Shown: positions 1-9,352 of the stretch, piece after piece | Numbering within the stretch: position 1 is the stretch's first letter | Layout of the letters: each line of letters opens with the position of its first letter | From: Bacteroidota bacterium | GTDB taxonomy: Bacteria; Bacteroidota; Ignavibacteria; UBA10030; SZUA-254 | Direction of reading: 5' to 3' | NCBI GenBank assembly: GCA_036522515.1 | Contig: DATDFQ010000043.1 | Location: 372,001 to 436,000, forward strand | DNA length: 64,000 nt | Translations under genes and position numbers: made by a program | Notes under the pieces: generated by a model | Seen by the model: the letters and a program-made list of their open reading frames with translations, nothing else | What the model was told of the DNA's origin: nothing | The model's database searches: none

Positions 1-146
1 CGCTGCTCCTCCTGTTCATGAGCATCACCGTCATTCATGAATCGCGGTCGGTCCCCTGGAAATGGCTTGTCGCGCTCGGAATGCTGGCGGTCTTCATTCC
101 CGTCCAACCGCTCCTCTCGAGACTATTCGCCACCGTCCTGTTGTAG
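1..146 (+). CDS. C-terminal end of an unidentified membrane protein (partial)
   Basis: An open frame runs in from the window edge (first full codon at 3) and stops at TAG 144-146. It gives 47 residues that are mostly hydrophobic, with two short apolar stretches (around LLLLFMSITVI and WLVALGMLAVFIPV), so it is probably the last one or two membrane segments of a larger integral membrane protein. It converges on hpnE, leaving 12 nt between the two stops. No family could be recognised from this fragment. Confidence 0.5.
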   Translation, partial: LLLLFMSITVIHESRSVPWKWLVALGMLAVFIPVQPLLSRLFATVLL

Positions 147-158
147 CCCCCGCACGTC

Positions 159-1502
159 CTAGCCGATCAGATCGGCAGCCCTGTTTCCGCTCAGGACCGC
201 TCCTTCAATCGTCGCCGGCAATCCCGTGTCGGTCCAGTCACCCGCCAGGAAGAGATTGGAGACGGGAGTTACCGCCCCGGGGCGCCATTGCTCGGCCTCG
301 CACGTGGGAGAAAAAGTGGCCCGTTTTTCCTTGATGACGACCGATGAGACGAGTTTGCCCAGAGCCGGATAGACTCCGCGGAGGTCCTCGAGTGCGATCG
401 AAAGCAACTCCTGACGGGAGAGATGGGCGTATTCGTGGGCGGCGCTGATGACGGCCGAGAGGTAGCCCGATTTCTTCCCGCCGCCCCCCGTGATCCTCCT
501 CCGGTTGAACACCCATTGAATCCTCCGTCCGATCAACCCCACGAATTCTTCATTCATGACCTCCTCTTCGAACCAGAGATGGAGCGAGACGATGGGCGAG
601 CTTTTGAGATGGTGCAACCCCGCAAACGGTTTTTCCTCCTGAAGATCCGGAGGGACCAATCGTTTCAACGAGTGGTAGGGGACCGCGGCGATAACATGAG
701 CGGCGTTCAGCCGTCGGCCGTCCTTCAGCACGACGCCTGAGACCGCCGAATGCCGGATCTCCAGCGACGCAACCTCCGTGTTCACGAGGAGCCTGGCCTT
801 TCTCGCAGCGAGGTAGCGGAGCGCCCCGGAGACATAGAGCTCCGTCTGGCCGACGGTGGGAAGAAGGATGGCAGAGTCGGATTTCTTCCCGAGGAACGCG
901 GCACGAAGCGTCTTCGCGAACAGGAGAGCGGATGCCTTCCCGGGCGATTCGTTCATCACAGCGATTGCAATCGGATTCCAGAGGCACTCCATCGCGCGCC
1001 GCGATTGTCCGAGACCGGTCAACCATTGATCGACCGTGATCCCCGCGAGCTTCTCGTCGGCGCTCTTGTTCCGGCGGCTGAGGGCGAGACCGACCTTGAG
1101 AAGCCTCCTTCGCTCGGCAAGAGTGAGCAACTTGAATTTGAGCATGCCCGCGGGGAGGTGAAACGGCCGCGGGACCGGGGGCACGGCGAACGATGCGAAG
1201 CCCTTCTGCGGATGGTGCAGCGGAAGAGTCAGGGAGCGGACCTTGAGGAATTCCCTGCTGCCGATCGTGTCGAGATAGGCAAGGAGATTGTGGTAGGCGC
1301 CCAGGAGAATGTGCTGGCCGTTGTCGACGACATCTCCCGTGGCCGGGTCGGTAAAGGAGTAGCATCTCCCGCCGAGTCTCGGCGCCTGTTCGCACATGAC
1401 GATTTCGGCGCCCCGGGAGGCCAGGCGCACAGCCGCGGCGAGCCCGCTCAATCCGCCCCCTATGATGAGAGCGTCAACGCGCGGCGGCGTGGAAGTACCC
1501 AG
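159..1502 (-). CDS. hpnE: HpnE, squalene-forming FAD-dependent desaturase (hydroxysqualene to squalene)
   Basis: This is a flavin-dependent amine-oxidase/phytoene-desaturase-like protein of about 440 residues. The dinucleotide-binding motif VDALIIGGGLSGLAAAV is followed by the EQAPRLGGRCYSF segment, and the C-terminal NLFLAGDWTDTGLPATIEGA is the second FAD-contact motif of the family. As the third gene after hpnC and hpnD it should reduce hydroxysqualene to squalene. The start is a problem. The frame has no ATG, GTG or TTG upstream of the FAD motif: TTG at 1451 would cut off half of GGGLSG. The only candidate in frame is CTG at 1502. An ATG at 1542 overlaps the hpnD stop as ATGA, but it lies in another frame and reaches TGA after 22 codons. 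So this is either CTG initiation or a 1-2 nt indel near 1475-1490. Confidence 0.85.
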   Translation of the reverse strand: MGTSTPPRVDALIIGGGLSGLAAAVRLASRGAEIVMCEQAPRLGGRCYSFTDPATGDVVDNGQHILLGAYHNLLAYLDTIGSREFLKVRSLTLPLHHPQKGFASFAVPPVPRPFHLPAGMLKFKLLTLAERRRLLKVGLALSRRNKSADEKLAGITVDQWLTGLGQSRRAMECLWNPIAIAVMNESPGKASALLFAKTLRAAFLGKKSDSAILLPTVGQTELYVSGALRYLAARKARLLVNTEVASLEIRHSAVSGVVLKDGRRLNAAHVIAAVPYHSLKRLVPPDLQEEKPFAGLHHLKSSPIVSLHLWFEEEVMNEEFVGLIGRRIQWVFNRRRITGGGGKKSGYLSAVISAAHEYAHLSRQELLSIALEDLRGVYPALGKLVSSVVIKEKRATFSPTCEAEQWRPGAVTPVSNLFLAGDWTDTGLPATIEGAVLSGNRAADLIG

Positions 1503-1538
1503 GGGACTTGTGTACCTTGATGCGTGGGGCGGTGCGGC

Positions 1539-2402
1539 TCATCGGCCGAAGAGCCGCTGCTTCACCCAGTATTTCACCGCGATCAGGAACTGGAGGAAGC
1601 GAGGGAGCCGGACGCGGTGGTCGAACACGTTGTACCCGGCATCCTTGATGCGGAGGAGCGTGTGAAAGTAGATCCGTTCCATGATCTTCGGGGCGAACAT
1701 CGCGCGGCGGTCCTCGTTCGGCAGCGAATCCTTGGCCCGGCGGTAGTATTCCTCCGCGCGCCCGGTCTCAAATTCCATCAACTCGCGGAACTGAGGCGTG
1801 TACTTGCCCGCGAGGAGATCCGATTCCGTGTAGCCGAACCGCCGGAGATCTTCCTGCGGAAGGTAGATTCTGCCGTACGAGGCGTCGATGGCGACGTCGC
1901 GGAGGATGTTGGTAAGCTGCAGAGCGATGCCCAGGTTGACCGCATACTCCCGCGTCCCCCGGTTTCTCGGCCCGAAGATTTCGAGCGTCATCAGCCCGAC
2001 CGAAGAGGCGACAAGCATGCAGTATTGTTTCAACTCTTCAAAATCTTCATACCGGTTCTTGACCAGATCCATCTCCACGCCCCGGACCAGCTCGGTGAAG
2101 TGCATCACGGGAATATTGAAGCGCCTGGCGATTGCGCTCAGGCGGTTGAGGACGGGATATTCCGACCGGCCTTCGAACGCGTGCTCGAGTTCCGCCCGCC
2201 ACTTCCGGAGAAGTTCAATTTTCCCGTTGACTCCCGAGATCTCCGGGCCGTCGACGATATCGTCGGTCGTCCGGCAAAAGGCATAGACTGTTTTCAACGC
2301 CTCGCGCTTGTCCCTCGGAAGAAACGCGAGAGAGTAGTCGAAGCTCGATTTCCCCGGGACGGTCCCTGCTCCGCCCGGAAAGAAGGCTAGGTCAGATCCC
2401 AC
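1539..2402 (-). CDS. hpnD: HpnD, presqualene diphosphate synthase
   Basis: 287-residue trans-isoprenyl diphosphate synthase (squalene/phytoene synthase fold). The two aspartate-rich metal/diphosphate sites are TTDDIVD (D47, D48, D51) and LTNILRDVAID (D169, D173). The LPRDKREALKTVYAFCR lead-in is typical of the family. It condenses two farnesyl diphosphates to presqualene diphosphate in the three-enzyme HpnCDE route. The start is GTG at 2400-2402, inside the end of hpnC (16-nt overlap). The D rather than C assignment rests on order in the locus and on the lack of the HpnC HYENFPVASLFLP motif. Confidence 0.9.
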   Translation of the reverse strand: MGSDLAFFPGGAGTVPGKSSFDYSLAFLPRDKREALKTVYAFCRTTDDIVDGPEISGVNGKIELLRKWRAELEHAFEGRSEYPVLNRLSAIARRFNIPVMHFTELVRGVEMDLVKNRYEDFEELKQYCMLVASSVGLMTLEIFGPRNRGTREYAVNLGIALQLTNILRDVAIDASYGRIYLPQEDLRRFGYTESDLLAGKYTPQFRELMEFETGRAEEYYRRAKDSLPNEDRRAMFAPKIMERIYFHTLLRIKDAGYNVFDHRVRLPRFLQFLIAVKYWVKQRLFGR

Positions 2403-3394
2403 TGTTTCTTCTTTCTGCCGTACCGGCTCAGGTCGTCGACAAGAAGCGCGCGAACCAGGATCATGATCTTCCGGAGCGTTCCCAGCGAGGGCCTCCTGCC
2501 GGTGTCGAGGCCGCGCTTCTCGAGCAGGCGGAGTATCGACATCCCCCCGAGCCAGACCATCTTCAGCTCGACCTGGAGTTCCTTCTCGACCAGGCGGGGG
2601 AGTTCCGCCCCTTCATAAAACATCCCTTTCGTCCGCTCGATCTCGAACTTCATCAGCTCTTTGTAGCCCTTCCCGGGCACCCGGCCGAGCCAGCTCGCCT
2701 CGGCGTACCCGAAGCGGCGCATGTCCTCGAGAGGAATGTACAAACGGTTCCTGGCGGCATCGACGAAGACATCCTGCCAGAAGTTCGCAAGCTGCAGGGC
2801 GGTGCAGATCCGGTCCGAGAGAGCGAAGAGCGCCTCCTCCCTGTGCCCGAAGATCATCAGCACGAGCCTGCCGACGGGGTTCGCCGAGCAGCGGCAATAG
2901 CCGAGCAGGTCATCGAACGACTCGTACCGCGACTGTGTCACGTCCCGCCGGAATGCCGCAAGGAGGTCCAGAAGGGGTTCGATCGGGATCCGGTTCTGCC
3001 TGACGGTCTCGCCGAGTGCGATGAACACCGGGTGCTCCGCCTTCCCCTGGTAACACTCCCGGAGCATCCTCTCCCAATCGTCGAGATTGGCGAGCCGCTC
3101 GGCGGGAAGACGGTCCTGTTCGTCGGCAAAGTCATCCGCGACGCGGCTGAACGCATAAATGGCCTGAATGTAGGGGCGCTTGTCGGCAGGCAAAAAGAGC
3201 GATGCGACGGGAAAGTTTTCGTAGTGCGCCGTTGCGACCCTGGCACAATAGCGGAACGCCTCGTCAATTGAAACGGGGGAAACGGGGGAGACGCGGGATT
3301 CACCGGAGCCCTCCCCCGCGGGCTCCCACGAGGCCGTGACGGAACCCCCTGCGAAGCGGGCCGGCATGCTGTATGATGTGGTGAGATTCTCCAT
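2387..3394 (-). CDS. hpnC: HpnC, hydroxysqualene synthase
   Basis: 335-residue squalene/phytoene synthase family protein. It carries the HpnC-typical HYENFPVASLFLPADKRPYI stretch (58-76) and aspartate motifs RVADDFAD (D87, D88, D91) and LANFWQDVFVD (D208, D212). It should convert presqualene diphosphate to hydroxysqualene, which HpnE then reduces. It is the first gene of hpnCDE and has its own promoter-like site upstream. The N-terminal ~42 residues are outside the core and contain an SPVSPVS repeat from a short tandem DNA repeat near 3274-3292. No squalene-hopene cyclase gene lies in the window, so hopanoid production cannot be claimed from here. Confidence 0.9.
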   Translation of the reverse strand: MENLTTSYSMPARFAGGSVTASWEPAGEGSGESRVSPVSPVSIDEAFRYCARVATAHYENFPVASLFLPADKRPYIQAIYAFSRVADDFADEQDRLPAERLANLDDWERMLRECYQGKAEHPVFIALGETVRQNRIPIEPLLDLLAAFRRDVTQSRYESFDDLLGYCRCSANPVGRLVLMIFGHREEALFALSDRICTALQLANFWQDVFVDAARNRLYIPLEDMRRFGYAEASWLGRVPGKGYKELMKFEIERTKGMFYEGAELPRLVEKELQVELKMVWLGGMSILRLLEKRGLDTGRRPSLGTLRKIMILVRALLVDDLSRYGRKKKQWDLT

Positions 3395-3438
3395 TTTTTT
3401 CTTCCCGGTTGCCGTCCGGGACGCGACGCTTGATTGGA

Positions 3439-3467
3439 AAAGTAGGGATTATCGTATCCATTCGCAA
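3439..3467 (-). promoter_or_regulatory. Candidate promoter of hpnCDE
   Basis: On the minus strand TTGCGA (3462-3467) and TACTTT (3439-3444) are separated by exactly 17 nt, and the -10 box lies about 45 nt before the hpnC ATG. The match to the consensus is partial, so this is a pattern-based call. Confidence 0.4.
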
Positions 3468-3491
3468 CTCGTCCGGGACTGTACGTCGTGC

Positions 3492-3601
3492 CTCACTTTC
3501 CCGCCATTTGTCATCCTGAGGGAGCGGAGCGACCGAAGGATCTCCTCTCCATAGAGCACGGAGATCCTTCGCTGCGCTCAGGATGACAAACACAAAGTGA
3601 G
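3492..3601. repeat. Long imperfect palindrome (REP/MITE-like element)
   Basis: Two arms form a 110-nt hairpin. The outer stem is CTCACTTT (3492-3499) with AAAGTGAG (3594-3601). The main stem is TTTGTCATCCTGAG (3507-3520) with its complement at 3577-3590. The inner stem is GAAGGATCTCC (3535-3545) with its complement at 3560-3570. The GGAGCGGAGCGACC side of the internal loop contains the short GAGCGGAGCGA repeat often seen in dispersed intergenic palindromes of environmental genomes. It lies between the divergent hpnC promoter and the tRNA promoter and encodes no protein I can support. Whether it is repeated elsewhere cannot be seen from one window. Confidence 0.75.
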
Positions 3602-3624
3602 TCACTACCGGGCGGCGTAACTCC

Positions 3625-3653
3625 TTGCATATCTTGCGTTTTTGTAGTATATT
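3625..3653 (+). promoter_or_regulatory. Promoter of the CAU tRNA (and perhaps tilS)
   Basis: TTGCAT (3625-3630) and TATATT (3648-3653) are spaced by 17 nt. The -10 box ends 13 nt before the first base of the tRNA, as expected for a tRNA promoter with a very short leader. Confidence 0.65.
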
Positions 3654-3666
3654 TTCGGTTAGTTAC

Positions 3667-3740
3667 GGCGGAGTAGCTCAGTTGGTTAGAGCAACGGAAT
3701 CATAATCCGTGTGTCGGGGGTTCGACTCCCTCCTCCGCTA
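3667..3740 (+). tRNA. tRNA with CAU anticodon, probably elongator tRNA-Met
   Basis: A full cloverleaf can be drawn. The acceptor GGCGGAG pairs with CTCCGCT (a G-U pair at 1-72), the D arm is GCTC/GAGC, and the anticodon stem ACGGA/TCCGT encloses loop ATCATAA (anticodon CAT). The T arm is GGGGG/CCCTC with TTCGACT, and the discriminator is A. CCA is not encoded. It lacks the three G-C pairs in the anticodon stem that mark initiator tRNA. The GGCGG...CCGCTA acceptor with G-U at 1-72 resembles elongator Met tRNAs such as that of Bacillus. A tRNA-Ile2 (CAU read as lysidine-AU) cannot be fully excluded, and the next gene is tilS. Confidence 0.9.
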
Positions 3741-3752
3741 CGGCGCACGAAC

Positions 3753-3788
3753 CCTTTCGGATGCGGGTGTCTGAAAGGAATTTTTTTT
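3753..3788 (+). terminator. Intrinsic terminator between the CAU tRNA and tilS
   Basis: Stem CCTTTCGGA (3753-3761) pairs with TCTGAAAGG (3770-3778), nine pairs including one G-U. The loop is 8 nt, followed by AA and eight T (3781-3788). It ends only 18 nt before the tilS ATG, leaving no room for a separate tilS promoter between. Confidence 0.75.
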
Positions 3789-3806
3789 ATCGGGTGAAGA
3801 TGAGGC

Positions 3807-5201
3807 ATGAACGCGTCAGAATCTCTCCTCGGCAGGCTCCGGGAATTCCTCCAGCGTTTCAGACTGATCGAACGCGGGGAGAAGATTATTCTGGCCGTGA
3901 GCGGAGGGTCGGATTCGATGGTCCTCCTGGATGCGTTCGAGCGTCTCAAGGACGATTATCAGCTGACTCTGGCGCTCGCGCATTTCAACCACCGGTTGCG
4001 CGGAGAAGAGTCGGATCAGGATGAGTCGTTCGTCCGCTCGGCGGCGGGCGCGCGGGGGTTGGAATGCTACGTGGAACGGGCCGATACGCGCGACATCGCC
4101 GATGCGCGCAGGCAATCGATCGAAGAGACGGCCAGGGAGTTGCGCTATGAATTCTTCAGGAAACTCCGGTCCTCCCTCGGCTTCCAGCGGGTTGCGACAG
4201 CTCACCAGGCGGACGATAACGCGGAAACGATCCTCTTTAACCTCTTCAGGGGTGCCGGCGTCCGGGGGCTTTCGGGCATTCCGGTCAAACGGGACGACCA
4301 GTGCGTCGTTCGCCCCCTCCTGTTCGCCACCAAAGAACTGATCATGAAATACGCGTCCGAGCGCGAGGTCCGGTACCGCGACGATTCGACGAACGCCGGG
4401 AACGAATACACACGGAATTTTCTCCGGCATGAAGTGATCCCCCTCGTGCGGAGGAATGTCAATCCGAACCTGATCGTAACCCTCCGGCGGACGGGCGAGC
4501 TGTTCAATCAGCTTGAAGAATACCTCGGAGCTGTGACACAGGGCGTCCTCCCGTCGGTGCTGGTCCGCGAAACTCCCCGGACCATCCGGATCGATTTGAA
4601 GGCGCTTCTGGATCAGCCCGCGTTTCTCCGCGAGCACCTTCTGCTTCATTTTGGCCGGAGGTTCACGTCGAGGGAAGTCGACTTCGGAACGGTGAAGACC
4701 ATGCTCCGCGTGGCGGAGGGCGAAACGGGAAGTTCCTGCTCGATCGGCGGCGACGCCGTCTTTTACCGGAACCGCGGGCAGCTGGTCTTTTCGCGCGTGA
4801 AGCGGCTGGCTCCGTACCGGCACCGGATCGAGCTGAACAGGAGATATGAATTCGACCGGTTCGGGTTCGGATCGGCGCTGGGCGGCGAGATCAACCTGTC
4901 GGCGGACCCGAACACCGAATTCGTCGACGCGGACACGCTCGGCGAGGAATGCGTCCTGCGAAGCTGGAAGGAAGGCGACTGGTTTGTTCCCCTCGGGATG
5001 CGGGAAAAGAAGAAACTGAGCGATTTTTTTATTGACGAAAAAATACCGTTATTTGAAAAGCTGGCCATTCCCGTTTTCGTCTCGGACGGCGAAATCGTGT
5101 GGGTATGCGGGAAACGGCTCGACGACAGGCATAAAATCAGACCGACCACAACACGAGTGATGAAGCTGGACTATGCGCCCCGAAGCAGCCCGGATGAATG
5201 A
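3807..5201 (+). CDS. tilS: TilS, tRNA(Ile)-lysidine synthetase
   Basis: 464 residues, normal for the long form of the family. It attaches lysine to C34 of tRNA-Ile2 (CAU) using ATP, so that AUA is read as isoleucine. The PP-loop SGGSDS is at 32-37, with HFNHRLRG after it and the TilS motif ATAHQADDNAETILFNLFRG around 128-147. The C-terminal TilS domain carries LRSWKEGDWFVPLGM and the KKLSDFFIDEKIP segment. The start ATG has a GATGAGG-like ribosome site. Its end overlaps hpt by 4 nt (ATGA). The order tilS-hpt-ftsH is the conserved order known from Bacillus and many other phyla. It begins 18 nt after the T-tract of a tRNA terminator, so expression probably needs read-through. Confidence 0.96.
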   Translation: MNASESLLGRLREFLQRFRLIERGEKIILAVSGGSDSMVLLDAFERLKDDYQLTLALAHFNHRLRGEESDQDESFVRSAAGARGLECYVERADTRDIADARRQSIEETARELRYEFFRKLRSSLGFQRVATAHQADDNAETILFNLFRGAGVRGLSGIPVKRDDQCVVRPLLFATKELIMKYASEREVRYRDDSTNAGNEYTRNFLRHEVIPLVRRNVNPNLIVTLRRTGELFNQLEEYLGAVTQGVLPSVLVRETPRTIRIDLKALLDQPAFLREHLLLHFGRRFTSREVDFGTVKTMLRVAEGETGSSCSIGGDAVFYRNRGQLVFSRVKRLAPYRHRIELNRRYEFDRFGFGSALGGEINLSADPNTEFVDADTLGEECVLRSWKEGDWFVPLGMREKKKLSDFFIDEKIPLFEKLAIPVFVSDGEIVWVCGKRLDDRHKIRPTTTRVMKLDYAPRSSPDE

Positions 5202-5740
5202 GTAAATACATCACGGTACACGACGACCGCTTCGTACTTTATCTGACGGAAAAGAAGATTCAGGCGCGCGTGAAGGCGCTCGGCAGGAAGGTGAGCAGGG
5301 ACTACAAGGGGCGGGTTCCCATCTTTATCGGGATCCTGAACGGCGCGTTCGTGTTCATGGCGGATCTCATCAGGCACGTGGATATCGATTGCGAGATCGA
5401 TTTCATGAAGCTCTCCAGCTACGGGGACGCCAAGATCAGCTCCGGGAACGTCACCCTTCTCAAGGAGCTGAATTGCCAGGTCGAGGGACGGGACATCATT
5501 ATCGTGGAAGACATCGTGGATTCGGGGTTATCGGTGGACTTCATGATCCGGCTGATTTCGCAGCATAACCCCCGGTCGTTCAAGGTGGTGACGCTGCTCT
5601 ATAAAAAGGACGCCGCAAAGATCCGCGTCCCCATCAACTATGTCGGCTTCGTCATCCCGAATTACTTCGTGATCGGGTACGGGCTCGACTACGCTCAGAA
5701 GGTGCGGAACCTGCGCGGAATTTACCGCCTGAGCGACTAA
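5198..5740 (+). CDS. hpt: Hypoxanthine(-guanine) phosphoribosyltransferase
   Basis: 180 residues, the usual length. The PRPP-binding loop IIIVEDIVDSG lies at 100-110. GILNGAFVFMADL (45-57) and the SSYGD flexible-loop motif (73-77) are typical of HPRTs. It salvages hypoxanthine (and usually guanine) to the nucleoside monophosphates with PRPP. Its ATG overlaps the tilS stop, so the two are likely translationally coupled; ftsH follows after 34 nt. Confidence 0.95.
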   Translation: MSKYITVHDDRFVLYLTEKKIQARVKALGRKVSRDYKGRVPIFIGILNGAFVFMADLIRHVDIDCEIDFMKLSSYGDAKISSGNVTLLKELNCQVEGRDIIIVEDIVDSGLSVDFMIRLISQHNPRSFKVVTLLYKKDAAKIRVPINYVGFVIPNYFVIGYGLDYAQKVRNLRGIYRLSD

Positions 5741-5774
5741 CTAAACAAAGCAGAAAAACGTTAGACATCTAGAC

Positions 5775-7841
<2,067 letters not shown>

Positions 7842-8495
7842 CCAGCTCTCCGATGTCGATAGCTATCGCATCGAGCTGATCCGTAAATCGATCCACTTCT
7901 GTTCGATCCTGATTCCCGTCCTTTATTTCTACCTCCCCCGCTCCGTGGCCCTGGCGGCGCTCGTCCCCGTGACCGTCGCGTTCGTGGCGGTCGATGTCGC
8001 GCGCTATTACCACGAGCCCCTGGAGTCCTGGATTCTCAGGACGTTCGGACGGCTTCTGCGGGTGCGGGAGACCAGCGTCGAAAAGAAACGGCTGACCGGA
8101 GCGACCTGCGTCCTGATTGCTGCCACCCTCGCCGTGTTGATCTTCCCGAAGATCATCGCCGTCACGAGCTTCATGATCCTCATCATCTCCGATCTCACCG
8201 CCGCGCTGGTCGGGAAGCGCTTCGGCAAGCACCCCTTCTTCGGAAAGAGCCTGGAGGGAAGCGCCGCCTTCTTCGGAAGCGCCCTTCTGGTGGTCGCGAT
8301 TCTTCCGAAGATCGAGTATAGGGCCGGAGAGTATGCGATCGGCGCGACCGCCGCTCTTGCGGGGGCGATCGTCGAGGCCCTTCCCGTCGACATCGACGAT
8401 AATCTTTCCATCCCGCTCTCCGTGGGCGCCGTTCTCTGGGCCGGGTATACCCTCTTCTTCCCTCTCATGGATATTCACAGGTTCGGATAACCGGG

Positions 8496-8951
8496 ATGCG
8501 GGCTTACTTATCGGGAGGGATGGAATATGCGGCCGGCGAGGGGGTCCACTGGCGGCGTGACCTGCAACAGTGGCTCGAGCAGAGCCTGAAACACGAAGTC
8601 TTCAACCCGAACGTCGAGAGCGACCGCTTTTTCAGCGCCCATCATCCGGGTGTCGATTTTCGCGCGCTGAAACGCGACGACGTTTCGCTCTACCGGCAGA
8701 TAGCAGGGCGGCTCGTCGAACAGGATTGCCGTGAAATCGCCGAGCGGTCCGATTACGTCATCTGTTACTGGGATGAAGGCGCGGCGAAAGGCGCCGGCAC
8801 CAAGGGGGAGCTGACCATCGCGCGGTTCTTCGGAAAGCCGATCTATCTCGTCACCTCGTATCCGCTTCCGGAGATCCCGGGCTGGATCCTCGGGTGCGTC
8901 ACCAGGACGTTCGGCACCTTCGACGAATTGAAGAAATTCCTTTCCCAATAG
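8496..8951 (+). CDS. Nucleoside 2-deoxyribosyltransferase-like protein
   Basis: 151 residues. It begins with MRAYLSGGMEYA, the first strand and loop of the nucleoside deoxyribosyltransferase-like Rossmann fold. The segment DYVICYWDEGAAKGAGTKGE places an acidic residue (E in TKGEL) where family enzymes have the catalytic nucleophile, followed by ARFFGKPIYLVT. The true substrate is unknown; such proteins also occur as nucleotide-binding or nucleotide-sensing relatives. It lies 5 nt after the SEC59-like gene and 7 nt before the GroES-like gene, so it is part of the same transcript. Confidence 0.6.
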   Translation: MRAYLSGGMEYAAGEGVHWRRDLQQWLEQSLKHEVFNPNVESDRFFSAHHPGVDFRALKRDDVSLYRQIAGRLVEQDCREIAERSDYVICYWDEGAAKGAGTKGELTIARFFGKPIYLVTSYPLPEIPGWILGCVTRTFGTFDELKKFLSQ

Positions 8952-8958
8952 AGGCGCT

Positions 8959-9345
8959 ATGGAACATTCAGGCAGAAAAGAGATGATCGTGGTGGGAGAC
9001 AAGGTGCTGGTCATCCCCGACAGCGACCGGGACAGAACCGAGCACGGGCTCTATCTTCCCCCCAATGTGAAGGAGCGGGAACGGGTGCAGAGCGGCTATA
9101 TCATCAAGGTGGGTCCGGGCTACCCGGTGCCGAACCCCAACTTTATCGATCAGGAGTCGTGGTCGCCGACCCCGAGGGATCCGGTGAAATATATTCCTCT
9201 CCAGGCGGAAGAAGGCGACTACGCGATCTTTCTGCGCGAGCAGGCGATCGAAATGGAGTACGAGGAAAAGAAGTACCTGATCGTTCCGCAATCCGCGATC
9301 CTCATGCTCATCCGCAGGAACCCCATCGAATCGATCGGCCGGTAA
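8959..9345 (+). CDS. Divergent GroES-like (Cpn10 fold) protein
   Basis: 128 residues against about 95 for standard GroES. VVGDKVLVIPDSDRDRTEHGLYLPPNVKERERVQSGYIIKVGPG matches the GroES barrel, including the YLPP turn and VGPG. The region after VGPG carries an extra ~25 residues (YPVPNPNFIDQESWSPTPRDPV), then returns to the C-terminal strand YLIVPQSAIL. The segment in the mobile-loop position, DRTEHGLYLP, is short. No groEL is near. It may be a paralogue with a specialised role rather than the main co-chaperonin. Confidence 0.75.
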   Translation: MEHSGRKEMIVVGDKVLVIPDSDRDRTEHGLYLPPNVKERERVQSGYIIKVGPGYPVPNPNFIDQESWSPTPRDPVKYIPLQAEEGDYAIFLREQAIEMEYEEKKYLIVPQSAILMLIRRNPIESIGR

Positions 9346-9352
9346 CCGGGGG

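Noticed and set aside
3274-3292. Short ACGGGGGA-type repeat at the hpnC 5' end as a phase-variable tract
   Set aside because: Only about two units, non-homopolymeric; it merely encodes SPVSPVS.
3300-3605. Small minus-strand frame running through the palindrome
   Set aside because: It is formed by the inverted repeat and overlaps hpnC; no ribosome site or homology.
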